Origin: Sipunculus nudus
Lineage: Eukaryota > Annelida > Sipuncula > Golfingiida > Sipunculidae
Assembly: GCA_026874595.1 (NCBI GenBank)
Contig: CM049313.1
Span: forward strand, 49,465,659-49,529,658
Length of the DNA stretch: 64,000 nt
Direction of reading: 5' to 3'
The notes under the pieces are model-generated. The model had not been told where the DNA came from, made no database searches, and worked only from the letters and a program-made list of their open reading frames with translations. This document shows, piece after piece, positions 23,040-33,954 of the stretch. A program made the translations under genes and the position numbers. How positions within the stretch are numbered: position 1 is the stretch's first letter; each line of letters starts with the position of its first letter.

Positions 23040-24290
23040 CGAACACAACAAACCATACGGTGGTATCGGAAATCCACCTGAAATCCGGAGATACGGAAAA
23101 ATCGCGTTACGCTTTTAATATATATATTCATTATATGTATGGTGTTGTGGATAAAAATCTTTTGGAACAGCGTTCGGAACATATTTCGGAACAGCGTACA
23201 GTCGCACACCTTCGCCCAAAGCCAGTGCCTAACATGTGGTCGGGGTCTTTAACAAATAGTACCTACACATGTACCATGTGACATGAGAAACTGATCAACA
23301 ATATCATAATCACAAATCAAAAGAAACCGCCTATGGAATAGACCTAAGGAAAGAATGCAAAAATACCAGTTTTATTTGTGAAAATAATAACAATTATGGC
23401 CATGGCTTATACGCAATAAGCATACATACTGAATGAAAGAATGTAAAGTCTTTAAAAATAAAGAGTATTACATATACATTATTGAATGAGATGTCATATG
23501 GATATAAAAAAGACAAATACCAGTATAACCGTATTAAATCTACATTTTTTGCAGGAATTATACATTCGTAAATGTAGTAATGAGAAAAAATCCCGATATT
23601 CAAAACATTTAAAGTCAATATTATGTTTACAACTTTTACAAATCCACACGTGTACACGTCACACTGTACCAACCACGACGTGAATTCGGTTAACATTTTT
23701 TTCTCATCTGTTACATATTAGGTCTACATATGCATATGTTTGTGAATATTTGTCAAGCATCTCAATCGCATGCTAGGCCCTGGACTTCGTGCGACCGCGT
23801 GTGCGCTGTTTAACCATTACGGATTCCGCGACCCGGTTGATGTGCACTCAAGCATATCAGGTCAGGTTGGTCGCAGGTAGGAGTCCTCGTGCGACCCCCC
23901 GGTCGCAGGTAGGCCTGCAAATCTATTCTTTCAAAGATCCCCCTTTTGAAAAGGGATTGCCGGTGGGGATTATTTCGGGCCGGTAACCTCAAATTGTACG
24001 AAAACCCCACATAAGGCCCCCGGAGTGAAACTCTGTCCCGCCATCACACACTCTACGGTAATCGTGTTACCGGGCTCGAAGACACAAAGAAAAGAGGCGC
24101 CCGCGGGGGAGCAAATATTAAAATTATTAATTATGCAAATAATACGCAAATATTGCAAATAAAAGTGGGTGGAATCTCTTCGGACAAACCCGGAGCATAT
24201 GTATGTCGAAAATCACGGCAATCCGTACGGTGGTATCAGAGAAGATACGGAAAATCACAAAAATCGCCTTACGCTATTAATATGTAGATT
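23040..24290 (-). mobile_element. Putative body of the Helitron-like element, with an internal duplication
   Basis: CCATACGGTGGTATCGGAAA...GATACGGAAAA...CGCGTTACGCTTTTAATAT at 23053-23125 recurs as CGTACGGTGGTATCAGAGAA...GATACGGAAAA...CGCCTTACGCTATTAATAT at 24217-24282. Between them lies a GC-rich island (about 23780-24110) unlike the AT-rich flanks. No Rep or helicase is visible. Confidence 0.35.
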
Positions 24291-26200
24291 AAAAAATTGG
24301 TTCGATGTGGACATCGTATTTGCCATTTGTGATAATACTTATAGATTTTTTAAAGTTTTTCTAATCTGATGATATCAAATCACCATACAAGAATACCATA
24401 ATTGAAGTGTGACAGAGTAAGTGTATCATATACCATTTTTTGCATATTTTAGTATATTTTAGCATATAGGAATAAAAATGTCCCTGCACCAAAATACGCA
24501 GTTACGCTTGATGTTTGATTTTTTTCGTCAGTGATGGCTCTTACTCCTAAAGTTCCAGTAAATGTGGTTGGCAGAGTACCGAACTTTATTTTACTCCAGC
24601 GAAATGGAGTCTGTATAAGTTATATAGAAGTTCTTCTTGAAGAGATCTTTTAACCTTTCCTTTTCCGACAAGTTCCCAGACTGCGTTGCTCTTTTATCCG
24701 TCTATGCCAATCATATATAAATTGGTTGGTGAACTCCGTACATGTAATGTTTCATTATGAAATCACTGTGAGCCGAATGCGACAGCATGAATAACAAACC
24801 ATTCATCACTGGAACAAGTACATAATACAAATAAGAAAGTGACGGTGAAGAAAAGTTGATATTTTCTTGACTTGTATATCAGACTACATCCAGGAAATTG
24901 ATCTGAATTTGAAATCGAGTTCTAAACTAAGGCACAATCCATCATAGCGCTAACGTTGCCACCTCGCCAGTCGTTTTTAAACGTTAAACCAGTTGCAAAT
25001 TACAGAAAATGTCAATTTCTTATTTTAGGAATTAAAATTATACAAGGACGGTGGGGGCTTCCCTTACAATGCTACCCGTTGGGTATAAAGATCTAACATG
25101 AAAAGCTGTCGAAGTGTTAAAGAGCAAAAATTGGTCATATTGATAAAAAATGGCCAACATCTCGCTGAGGAAACATGTATCGTAATGTTTTATTAAACAA
25201 CCCAATGCACATACATATGTTGTCACGTAAAATAAACTAGACGGATCTTTAGATATATCTATTTATTTATTTTACCTTAGTCACCGTGTGCAAAAAAAAA
25301 AAAAGATTCAATTACAACTCAGCGTATTTTTGCATATCTTCCTGTATGTTTGTTGCCATAATGACGGTATTTATGTATTAACTACGGTGATTGGCAGCCA
25401 TGACATGCAGAACATATGAAATGTCAGCGGTTACTAGAGAGATGGAGTTTAGTCTGCTTATCCGCATGTATTCTAAGATCGTCCCAGTATAAATGTTTAC
25501 CGTGTCGTGTATTCACGGCAAAGATGTAAAATGAGCTCTCTCATATGGTAAATATACATGAATAATATAATAATTGTGCACATCGCATCAAACATCTATA
25601 TAAACGTTTAAAACTGTCGTTATTTGAGGAAGACTTTATGGACTAGCATATTATTTTTTTATAGACCACAACACATCATAAAAATGTATGCAGTTTGTCG
25701 ATATATCTAAATATCATTCCCTTTTCCTGGTGAATAAAATAAAAAATGATGTTTAAATTAATTGTCAAAAGACTGTGGATAACTGCATCTCTATTCAGCA
25801 AAACATACCGAATATGCAGCCCAAAACAATGAGTTGAACAAAAAGAACATGTATATATATGTAGAGTGTAAGAAAAGTGTAATTTCCACGATATTTGCAC
25901 GTTACAAGAAATGTAACACATTTTAAATTTAATCAGCAGCAGGAGATTTTATAGTTATTTCACAGAATCCATCTGGTTATAAATTACCTTAAACTGCCTC
26001 ATCTGTGAATATATTGTAAATACTATTACTTCTGCCAACTTGATTTCAAGTGTTTGATACATGTATTTTCAAAAATTCATGAGTAATTTGGATAATGAAA
26101 TCACGAATATCATGTGTACATGTTATTTTTTATTCGACATGACCATGCCAGATATAACTTAACGGCGGAATGTTCAAAACAATTCTGCAGAAATTGATTG
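24291..26200. other. Intergenic, no gene recognised
   Basis: Ordinary AT-rich sequence. Poly-A at about 25292-25303. No supported feature. Confidence 0.6.
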
Positions 26201-26204
26201 GTTT

Positions 26205-26300
26205 TAAGCTTAGCCGGGTGAAAGTCAGCTAATAACTTTTTGTCAGTAGTCCGTCCATCTGTCCGTCTGTTAACAGGGCACAGATCGTAACCGCCGGAAC
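26205..26300. repeat. CCGTCC-type dispersed repeat
   Basis: Contains AGTCCGTCCATCTGTCCGTC, the inverse of the GGACGG tails at 950 and 35890. Confidence 0.5.
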
Positions 26301-27029
26301 TGGAATTTTTAACCTTACATCCATGGCGAACAACAAGAGTCTCCTTGGATACTTGAAATTAGGTTATTGTAACCTATATTTTGTTAGCTAATCAGAAGAG
26401 CAGGAAACTTAATCTTTAGCTCCCATAAAGTCACACAATGTACAATTCTGAATTGTCGGATCTAGAAATGTCTTTCTGAATGTAAGGGAGGGCATTGTTA
26501 TGCCTCCTTGGCCATCCAAAATTAAGTCACTGTGGCCTTTATTCTGTGAGCTACGTGAAAGAGCATAATTGCATGTTCACTGTATGTCAGATGGACACAA
26601 GTCTAGCAGTTTGTCGTAGAAACTTCTAACTTAACATCTAGGGAGTTCTTAGGAGTAACATCTTCTATGACACCTAATAAATGTCGCAGTCACCTTATTT
26701 TTTAAGGACTGGGCAAAAACAACACATTTTAGAACTATGGAAGACATTCTACCTGCTCAAAGTTCCTTAATAAATTTTTTCACCAGATCATTACATTAAT
26801 AATTCATACATGCATAATGATTATAACTAGCTTTTTCAGTTCCAAAAGACTGGTGGCGCCCCTGTTTGTCTATTTTCACGCCGAATTATAATTCATCATT
26901 TTTAGGATTTCATTTAAATGTGATGATTAATATTCTGTCCCCATATTCTCAGAGTCTGAAAAGTCGTGACCATAATTCTATTCTTCTCTTGTACAACCTA
27001 TATAGACCACTCAGGAATTGATTTAGTCT

Positions 27030-27205
27030 GCGCATGTGTGACCCATCACTTACGGAAATGTCAAAGAGTCAAAGGTCAAGATCACACCCCAAATCTTATC
27101 CCAATATGGCCATCAGATGATGAAATTTCTGTTTTATGAATGTGAGGCTAAAATGGCTTGCTGGTCAGCTGAGCGTCATGTCCCAAGGGTTATTTGATGA
27201 GATGT
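27030..27205. repeat. Dispersed repeat with GAGCGTCATGTCCCAAGGGT end
   Basis: GGTCAGCTGAGCGTCATGTC followed by CCAAGGGT is the reverse complement of sequence at about 33960-33995 (ACCCATGGGTCATGACGCTC then AGCGGACTGAC). It is therefore a two-copy dispersed family in opposite orientations. Confidence 0.55.
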
Positions 27206-28095
27206 TACAAGTGATACAAAATTCTTAATATCAGTAAACCGTTAAGGTCATCTAATAGCCTAAATGACCATGCTCGGCACATGGTTGTGTCAGGGTGAGA
27301 CTGGAAATATTTTTATAAAGGGGGAAAAAGGTACTGGAACTGTTGTCAGAGACATCAGATACACTATGATGCGTTAAGAAAACGCGGAAAAAATAAAAAA
27401 AAACCCAAATTAAAGTTGATAATGTTTGCGTAATTTTTGCAGAAAACATTATTATGTACCCAATTCATCTTTTTACCTTCTAAGGCGACCTTAAAAGCCA
27501 AAGGGAATAGGAAATAATTTCAACACTTCCAATCTGAACCGGTACTTACAGTCTAGCAAATTATTTCTTAAGTTTCATAGATTTTTCTTTTGGTTTTAAA
27601 ATTTCAAAAGTAAAGCAATTATTGGAAAATAGATATTTCTAACTTAATATGCCTTCGTCTTTTACAATTATTCAACGTTTTTATAATCTTGTAATACCTA
27701 AATAAGTCAACCAACCCACTTAATACATGATTGAAATGAAAGTACATTATATTTGGATTAATTTCAGAAAATAACATATTTTGCCCCATTTGACCATGGA
27801 ATTTGACCTTGAAGTTGAAATCATTATAATCAACAGTTATCCTTGTTATACCTCAATAATACTCCAGTTTCCGGGGTTTCTAGTTAAATCCATATTAAAC
27901 AAAATTCGCGGGTGGATAAGGATACTGGAACGCATTTATCTTTACTTTGTGATTTTGTTTACCCTGGCTCGATGACCATGTATGTAATCAAAAAAGCAAA
28001 TAGAGTTAACATAACATCATCAAACGTTGTGTTTAACATTAACCCGATATTAAAGTAGTAATTGGCATTTATTTTTACAATATCCTTCTCATTTA

Positions 28096-28347
28096 TCATA
28101 TATATGAGTGAAAATCAACATATTTCAGTACAACCTCATTTTTATTATTAAAATTGCACGTTATTTGTAACCCTTTTGTCCTTGAACCGTCACCTTGAAG
28201 GTCAAATGCCTCCTTTAAAACAACCGGGTGATTTAGAAACCTGGGACCATGGTCATGCGTTCTGGCGCACTTGCCAGCCTTGAACAAAAAATGCCATTGA
28301 AAGTTTTTTATTAGGTCTTGGCCGGTCGACTTTAATTTACCAGCCAT
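28096..28347 (-). CDS. Hypothetical small open frame with good start context
   Basis: An 83-codon minus frame starting ACCATGG, a strong animal initiation context. It reads MAGKLKSTGQDLIKNFQWHF and continues basic and polar with a KCARTHDHGPRFLNHP stretch. I do not recognise it. A second minus frame (28364-28690, 108 codons, Pro/Ser-rich start) lies just upstream. A decayed ORF1-like or host exon is possible; chance is also possible. Confidence 0.25.
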   Translation of the reverse strand: MAGKLKSTGQDLIKNFQWHFLFKAGKCARTHDHGPRFLNHPVVLKEAFDLQGDGSRTKGLQITCNFNNKNEVVLKYVDFHSYI

Positions 28348-29239
28348 GGTTATTGCAGGAACGTTAAACTCCTGAAGTTGACAAAGGTGGAGGAAAAGTA
28401 CAAGCTAAGGTAAAACACGACCAAACAGTCGTGATAGCCAAAAAGTACTGAATTCTAAGTATTAGGCCACCTGTCTGAATGTATCTACTTGGTGACTTTG
28501 GCGGAACTTCCGAACTTCGAACATTGGAAGTCAAATTAGTTTTAAAAAAAATTAAATTAATTTCCCTGGCGCAACACGACCAAAGAATGGAACGAGGATT
28601 TGAGTGAAACAAGTTCCATTCACCAAAACTTAAATCTTTTATTTTTGTTGAGGCCGGAAAGTGAAAATGATGTTGGGATACTCGCGGCACCTAATACTGG
28701 GCTTATAAGCTTGAAAGTAATGGTAATTAAATTTAATGGAAACCATATAAATAGGATATCTAAATGATGATCTTTAAAACGAGGGGTTTCAAGGACCTAA
28801 TTTTTATTTTTCCATTTGATAATTAGACACTCTGATTAATTTTTATTTCTGCGATTTATACAAATGATACAGACTCAGAAAGACCGGTGGCAGACAGTAA
28901 GAATTGGGTTCAGCATGATTGTGTGACAGTAACACGTGATCATCGGTACATAAATTATAATCAATAGTCACAATAATAATTACAATTCATATGATGGCAA
29001 TTGTACATAATCTATACGAAATTGCGATAATGCATGCATCGAATAAGCTCAAGTCACTAAATTGAAGGATACTTCCAGTCAAATGTAAACTTGCAATCAA
29101 ATTGCATTGGTTGTACATTCAATTTAGGGTACCAATACAGAGAGTGTTGTAAACGATCGCAATGTTCTTGAGACTTGTACACACAAGCATGTGTTTAGAA
29201 TGACTTCTCCGTTCTATCCAGCACTGTCACCTTTCGTTT

Positions 29240-29585
29240 TTAGCCCTCAGCCCTTAGGCTGATGGGCTGTTGGCGTCACCAAAGCTCTCCGTCCGTCCGT
29301 TTGTCCGGCATTCCGTTAACTTCTACCTTGTGAGCGGGACATCCCTAAAAAGGTTCACCGTAGGAATTTTATTTCTTCGGTGAAGAATTTTGACAGAAGG
29401 TATTTTGACAGAATCTCTGAGCTTGACCTATTTAAACCTGCTGCACAATTTTGGGCGCGCCACCTACAATTTCTGATTTTTTTTTCATGAATTTTTATCA
29501 GATTTGTTAACTTTGGCCTTGTAAGCGGGATATTTCCGAAAAAATTAACACAGGAACTTCATTTATTCAAAGCTGATGCATAACA
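29240..29585. repeat. CCGTCC repeat with two-copy internal duplication
   Basis: CTCTCCGTCCGTCCGTTTGTC is followed by a GTTAACTTCTACCTTGTGAG block and a CGGGACATCCCTAAAAAGG block. The latter recur about 190 bases later as GTTAACTTTGGCCTTGTAAG and CGGGATATTTCCGAAAAAAT. Confidence 0.6.
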
Positions 29586-30658
29586 ACATAATCTTGGCCA
29601 TGATTAAAAGGTCACAGAGCTTAGAATAGAAATAAACTTAGGAGCTCATTTCTCAGGATTTTCTGGCTTGATTGTTATGAAACATGGTATAATGATATGC
29701 CTTGATGATCTCTCAGTCCTGCATGAGATCAGTCTTACCATACTTGCAAAGGTACAACATACCTCTCAAGTATAAACTTATAACTGAGACATGTACAGAT
29801 ATACATCCATGTAAGAACAAATGTTTCATTCTTGATACTGCTACCACCTATAAACACTGTTCTTTTGGCTGCGGGCTTTTGTCCGCTTTTGCTGATATTC
29901 AAGTTACTTCTGCCCGCCTATACCCTGAACTTTCACCCTTTATTCATACGAGAGGAGATCGAATGCATGTGAGGGAGACTTTCCGCTCTGATTCTACACA
30001 ACCCGATATTATGCAGATTGACAGTGTGGCGGGGGGGGGGGGGGTTCATGCAAATTACCCAAAACACTTAATAGCTAGTTATTCCCTCGTAGGTCCCCTT
30101 GACGTCGCCTAAAGATAGGACCTGCTAAGTCTCCCAGCACGCCTTGCCAGCCTGCAAACAAGAGCCGTTGGAGACGACGCTGATCTGACTTTTTAGAGTA
30201 AGTACACTTTTGTATATACATTATTAAATTAAGTTTCAACTTTTCCCAGCTGGGTCAAAACAACTGCATTATGCGTAATATCTGGGGGTTGTTTTATGTC
30301 CCAACATAGAACGCCCAATACCGAGATCTGAACCGGTTTACAGCTAACCAAACTTAACTTGGTAAACTCTCTATCTTAGGGTCTGTAATTTAAAACGTAT
30401 TTTTGGGTTACAGGTCTGAGGTTAGTCCGCTTAATGACATATTTCCCGTCATAACACTAGGGTGAACGGTTTTGTCAGGTAAAAGGATCGTATAGGTCTA
30501 ATGTGGAAATGTAAGGGCACTTGCCTGACAGTCGGCCAGTCCGAAATTCGGCAAAGAGCTGGGACGTAACATCATCTGAATTCAAAGCTGACAATAACTT
30601 GTGACCTCGACCTTTCAGTCCAAAATGTATGAAGCTGTTCCCCTTATGTCTGGTAACA

Positions 30659-30682
30659 GACACACACACACACACACACACC
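30659..30682. repeat. (CA)n microsatellite
   Basis: About 12 CA units. Confidence 0.95.
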
Positions 30683-30939
30683 AAAACCGAAAGGGCATTT
30701 CCTTTAGTGATGAGGGACATATATGGGAAGTTTGATCAAATCAAATGAATTCGCTGAAAGACTTTCAACTTGTAAATATCTCCAAGAGAGAAATACTCAG
30801 ATGGAAATTATGACCTGTGGCGAACATTCCAAACTTTGTTCATATTTTGTAGATAGAGAGATATATAAAGCCTGGTTAAAGAATATAAACGCTTAAATTT
30901 ATGACCAGGGGCTAATTTTTATGATTGGTGAGCTAAAAT

Positions 30940-30948
30940 GATATATAT

Positions 30949-31024
<76 letters not shown>
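30940..31024. repeat. (TA)n microsatellite, left of the TRIM
   Basis: Long TA run with one interruption. The TRIM begins directly at its right end. Confidence 0.95.
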
Positions 31025-31028
<4 letters not shown>

Positions 31029-31180
31029 ACGGGGTGACAAAAAAGCGGACCGAACTGTCTCGCTAGTGAAGCCTGCTTTTCTAGCGAAGCGGTTGGTACG
31101 CCGGACATGTGCGCCACCGACCTGGGTTCGACTCCCGGATCGGCCCAGGATTTTCCCCTCATTTATTTGTCTTCGTAACA
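31025..31180 (+). repeat. TRIM left LTR (156 bp)
   Basis: Carries an A-box-like TAGCGAAGCGG at 31082-31092 and a consensus B box GGTTCGACTCC at 31125-31135. The surrounding CTGGG-TTCGACT-CCCGG can fold as a tRNA T arm, and GCG...CGC around GGTTGGTA as a D arm. TTTT at 31151-31154 could terminate Pol III. Confidence 0.85.
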
Positions 31181-31183
31181 AAA

Positions 31184-31201
31184 TGGGGGCTCGTCCGGGA
31201 T
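31184..31201 (+). promoter_or_regulatory. Primer binding site, tRNA-Pro type
   Basis: TGGGGGCTCGTCCGGGAT is complementary to the 3' 18 nt of eukaryotic tRNA-Pro including CCA. It lies three bases after the LTR end. Confidence 0.85.
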
Positions 31202-31301
31202 GACGATAAAACTTTGTGGCCCAGGGAATACGCTCACCAAAGTGTGACTTCTGGGGAAAATTAGTCTTGTTCTGACAGCACAACGCTTTTAAAAGGGTGT
31301 G

Positions 31302-31445
31302 TGTTACGGGTGTGACATAAGAGCGGACCGAACTGTCTCGCTAGTGAAGCTTGCTTTTCTAGCGAAGCGGTTGGTACGCCACCGACCTGGGTTAGACTCC
31401 CGCATCGGCCCAGGATTATCCCCTCATTTAGTTGTCTTCGTAACA
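31302..31445 (+). repeat. TRIM right LTR (144 bp)
   Basis: Differs from the left LTR by about eight substitutions and a 13-base deletion (GGACATGTGCGCC) that removes the anticodon-arm region between the A box (31360-31370) and the B box. The B box here is GGTTAGACTCC (one change at the invariant C), and the TTTT stretch is TTAT. Confidence 0.85.
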
Positions 31446-31451
31446 AAATAA

Positions 31452-31453
<2 letters not shown>

Positions 31454-31508
<55 letters not shown>
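31454..31508. repeat. (TA)n microsatellite, right of the TRIM
   Basis: TA run preceded by AAATAAATAAA. Confidence 0.95.
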
Positions 31509-31509
<1 letters not shown>

Positions 31510-31511
<2 letters not shown>

Positions 31512-33950
31512 AGTCAGTCTAAATATGATAAAAAAAGCCTTGAAAAAAAAAAAGAATTATAATAGGGTACCACCATCATCAGACAATTGAAAAAGTTATC
31601 TATGATAAGTCAACACACATTTCAATATTCAGATCAACTCATTCAAGAATAATACGGAAATTATTGCTTCAATAGAAAATGATATTCACAGTGTACCAAC
31701 TGTGGTGAAACATCCTTATTGTTATTCAAACTCCTGCAGATCTCAATGGTTACTGATTTTAATAACTAATGTCTGATTAATAGACATACACTTTTCTAGT
31801 CATTGAAGTTATAGTAGATGAAAAAAAAAATTATCTAAACGAACTGTTAAGATCCTCACTGACTGCTCAACCATGCACTTATTTCCACGAGGGCTTTCTA
31901 GGTCCCACATAGGGTATTGTGTTGGAAATCGATCAATCAAACATCAGTTATAGCAAAGCTAAAATATTTCTGGACAATACATTTAATTTTACACATGTTC
32001 TCATAGAAACCAACCAACATATAAAATATTAAACCAATAACTTATAGTGCTCTTGAAATAATATACGCAACTGGAATTTACTGATCGCTGCAGGCTATCC
32101 TACTGGAGTTTTTACTGGTTTGAAAAATTATAGCTTACATCATTTGATAGTAATTAGTCTTTTGATAAAATAAAAGAAAAGAAAATTATAGCGGGACAGC
32201 CAGTCTGGCGGTATGAAAAGTACAAAAGAGCAGGCCTGATAAATGTAGGCCTGAGCTGAAAGAATTATTTTGGATTGCATTAAGTAGGTCAACATAGATA
32301 GCGCCACTAGAAGTTTTATTTCCATATTGATCCACTGATCAAATTGTCGATGAACTTTGTGATGACAGCTTGCGACTCTATTGAGAAATTTGCCAATTTT
32401 TTATGTATACTTACCTGCAGGCTTCGTAACTTTTGTGGAACTTAAATATGATTTCGCATCAAAACTCGGAGGATTCAGGCTCAACTCTGTTCATACTTTG
32501 CATGCTAACTGTCATGAAGTGTAAATGCGGAACATTATTTAAGTTTTATAAACCAGCACATGACAGGTGTTCAGCACTCTTGTACACTCAAAAGCATTTG
32601 GCTTTCAAGGTGCTCAAAATCATGCCTTTGGCATTTAGATTGCAGAATATAGATCACGATGCCATAATTCTGTAGCTTTCTTGGAATTCTGACCAGGACC
32701 GATCCCGGTTTAGATTGAAAGTTCTAGGTTCAGCCGTTATGATTTGTGCCCTGTTTAAGGACCTCTGCTCACACATCATTGTTAAACAGACAGTGACTGC
32801 TGTACCTTGAAGCGTAGAATCGGTCACTTTCATCACATTTTCCTGAGAAAGCAAGAACACGTTAAAGACATGGGGTTGCAAACAGCAAGGCACTCCTATC
32901 TTGTTTCCTATTATCCTACCTTGTTATCCTATCTTGAGATTTAGGGAAATTCTTCCATGTAGAAGTAAACCTACATAATGTATAAGTGAACACTCAACCT
33001 AATAACAAGGGGAAAATAAAAAAAAATGTTTGACTATCGACAGCTTCCTACTTGTATTAAAGTAAAAAAATTATACTGACACGTTATATGCAGGTTGACC
33101 AGGACCAACATAATAAAACCCATCAAATAAAAGGCAAAGGGATCATTTGACTGCCAAGCCGCCGTCATCTGCTCGCCATTCTGGACACATGATTGGCATA
33201 AGCAGGCGAGAAAAGAAAACTTAACTACGACCGCTTCGCAGTAATTATTTGGCCCGGAGACGAAACTGAAAAGGTTGACAAAGGTTGCTGTAGCCCTGGA
33301 ATAACGTAATATTACACTTCTTGATTTCTCCTGTTGCCGTGCAATAGGCTAATGTATTAAAAAAGAATACTTGTGTTTACTTCACGAACGTCACTCACGC
33401 AGACGCACATATTTTTTTTTATTTTGCGCCATTTAATGGGCTCGGTTTTCGGGCCTATATTGCTGGAAGCATGTTTTAATATTGATGGCCCTGTTAATCT
33501 AAACAATTATAAAACACCAGTGGGAGTGTATTAATTGAACTGATGGTTAAAGGCATCAGGGGAACTACGTAAATTTAAAGGTATTCACGAGAAAAAGTTA
33601 TTTAAACGGTAAAAATGGTGTTAACTATTTTATATTTTTGCCAATCTTTATGGCAGTTTAAAATAACGACCTTGTTCATGTACATTTAAAACTTATAGGC
33701 ACAATCAAAATGCAATTTTAAAAACAAACATCACCATCATAAAACATCGGAGTAGGCAAAAGGTTCATGATGTTTTATCATTATTTAGCCGATATTTTCT
33801 TTGTCGGCAGCAGGTATGCTGGAATAATCAATCTATGTGTGAAATACATCAAGTTAATTGAATATTATGATGACGTAACAGTAACAAACACAAGAGACAA
33901 TACTTATCGCAACTCAAGATGATTCTATTCAAACTTATAAAGTTATTTAT
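31510..33950. other. Intergenic, no gene recognised
   Basis: A strong isolated minus-strand splice donor (CAG|GTAAGTATAC) lies near 32412. A 45-codon hydrophobic minus frame starts at 33168. Neither can be tied into a gene. Confidence 0.5.
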
Positions 33951-33954
33951 AAAA

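Larger units (their letters stand above)
31025..31445 (+). mobile_element. TRIM: miniature LTR retrotransposon with tRNA-like LTRs
   Basis: Two directly repeated LTRs (31025-31180 and 31302-31445) start TGTTACGGG and end CGTAACA, so each has the canonical TG...CA inverted termini. Three bases after LTR1 is TGGGGGCTCGTCCGGGAT, an 18-nt match to the tRNA-Pro primer binding site known from murine gammaretroviruses. AAAAGGGTGTG just before LTR2 could be the polypurine tract. The internal region is only 121 bp and non-coding, so the whole element is 421 bp: a TRIM that needs another element's proteins. Each LTR contains a tRNA-like A box and B box. It sits between two (TA)n tracts. No clear 5-bp target duplication is visible (TATAT left, AAATA right). 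Confidence 0.85.

Noticed and set aside
23970-24158. 62-codon minus frame in the GC-rich island
   Set aside because: Inside the putative Helitron body; no domain or start context.
29702-30112. 136-codon plus frame
   Set aside because: Crosses a poly-G tract, contains no domain and has no start or splice support.
31082-31140. A genuine tRNA gene
   Set aside because: D-arm and T-arm-like parts fold, but no 7-bp acceptor stem or proper anticodon arm forms, and the unit is duplicated within LTRs.
30899-31283. Minus frames with long YIYIYI runs over the TRIM
   Set aside because: Translation of a (TA)n microsatellite plus LTR sequence; not coding.
32405-32422. Strong minus-strand splice donor CAG|GTAAGTATAC
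   Set aside because: Upstream frames are closed by stops and no partner acceptor was found; single donor-like words are expected by chance.
33036-33168. 45-codon hydrophobic minus frame with ATG at 33168
   Set aside because: Too short, no conserved feature, no splice or homology support.
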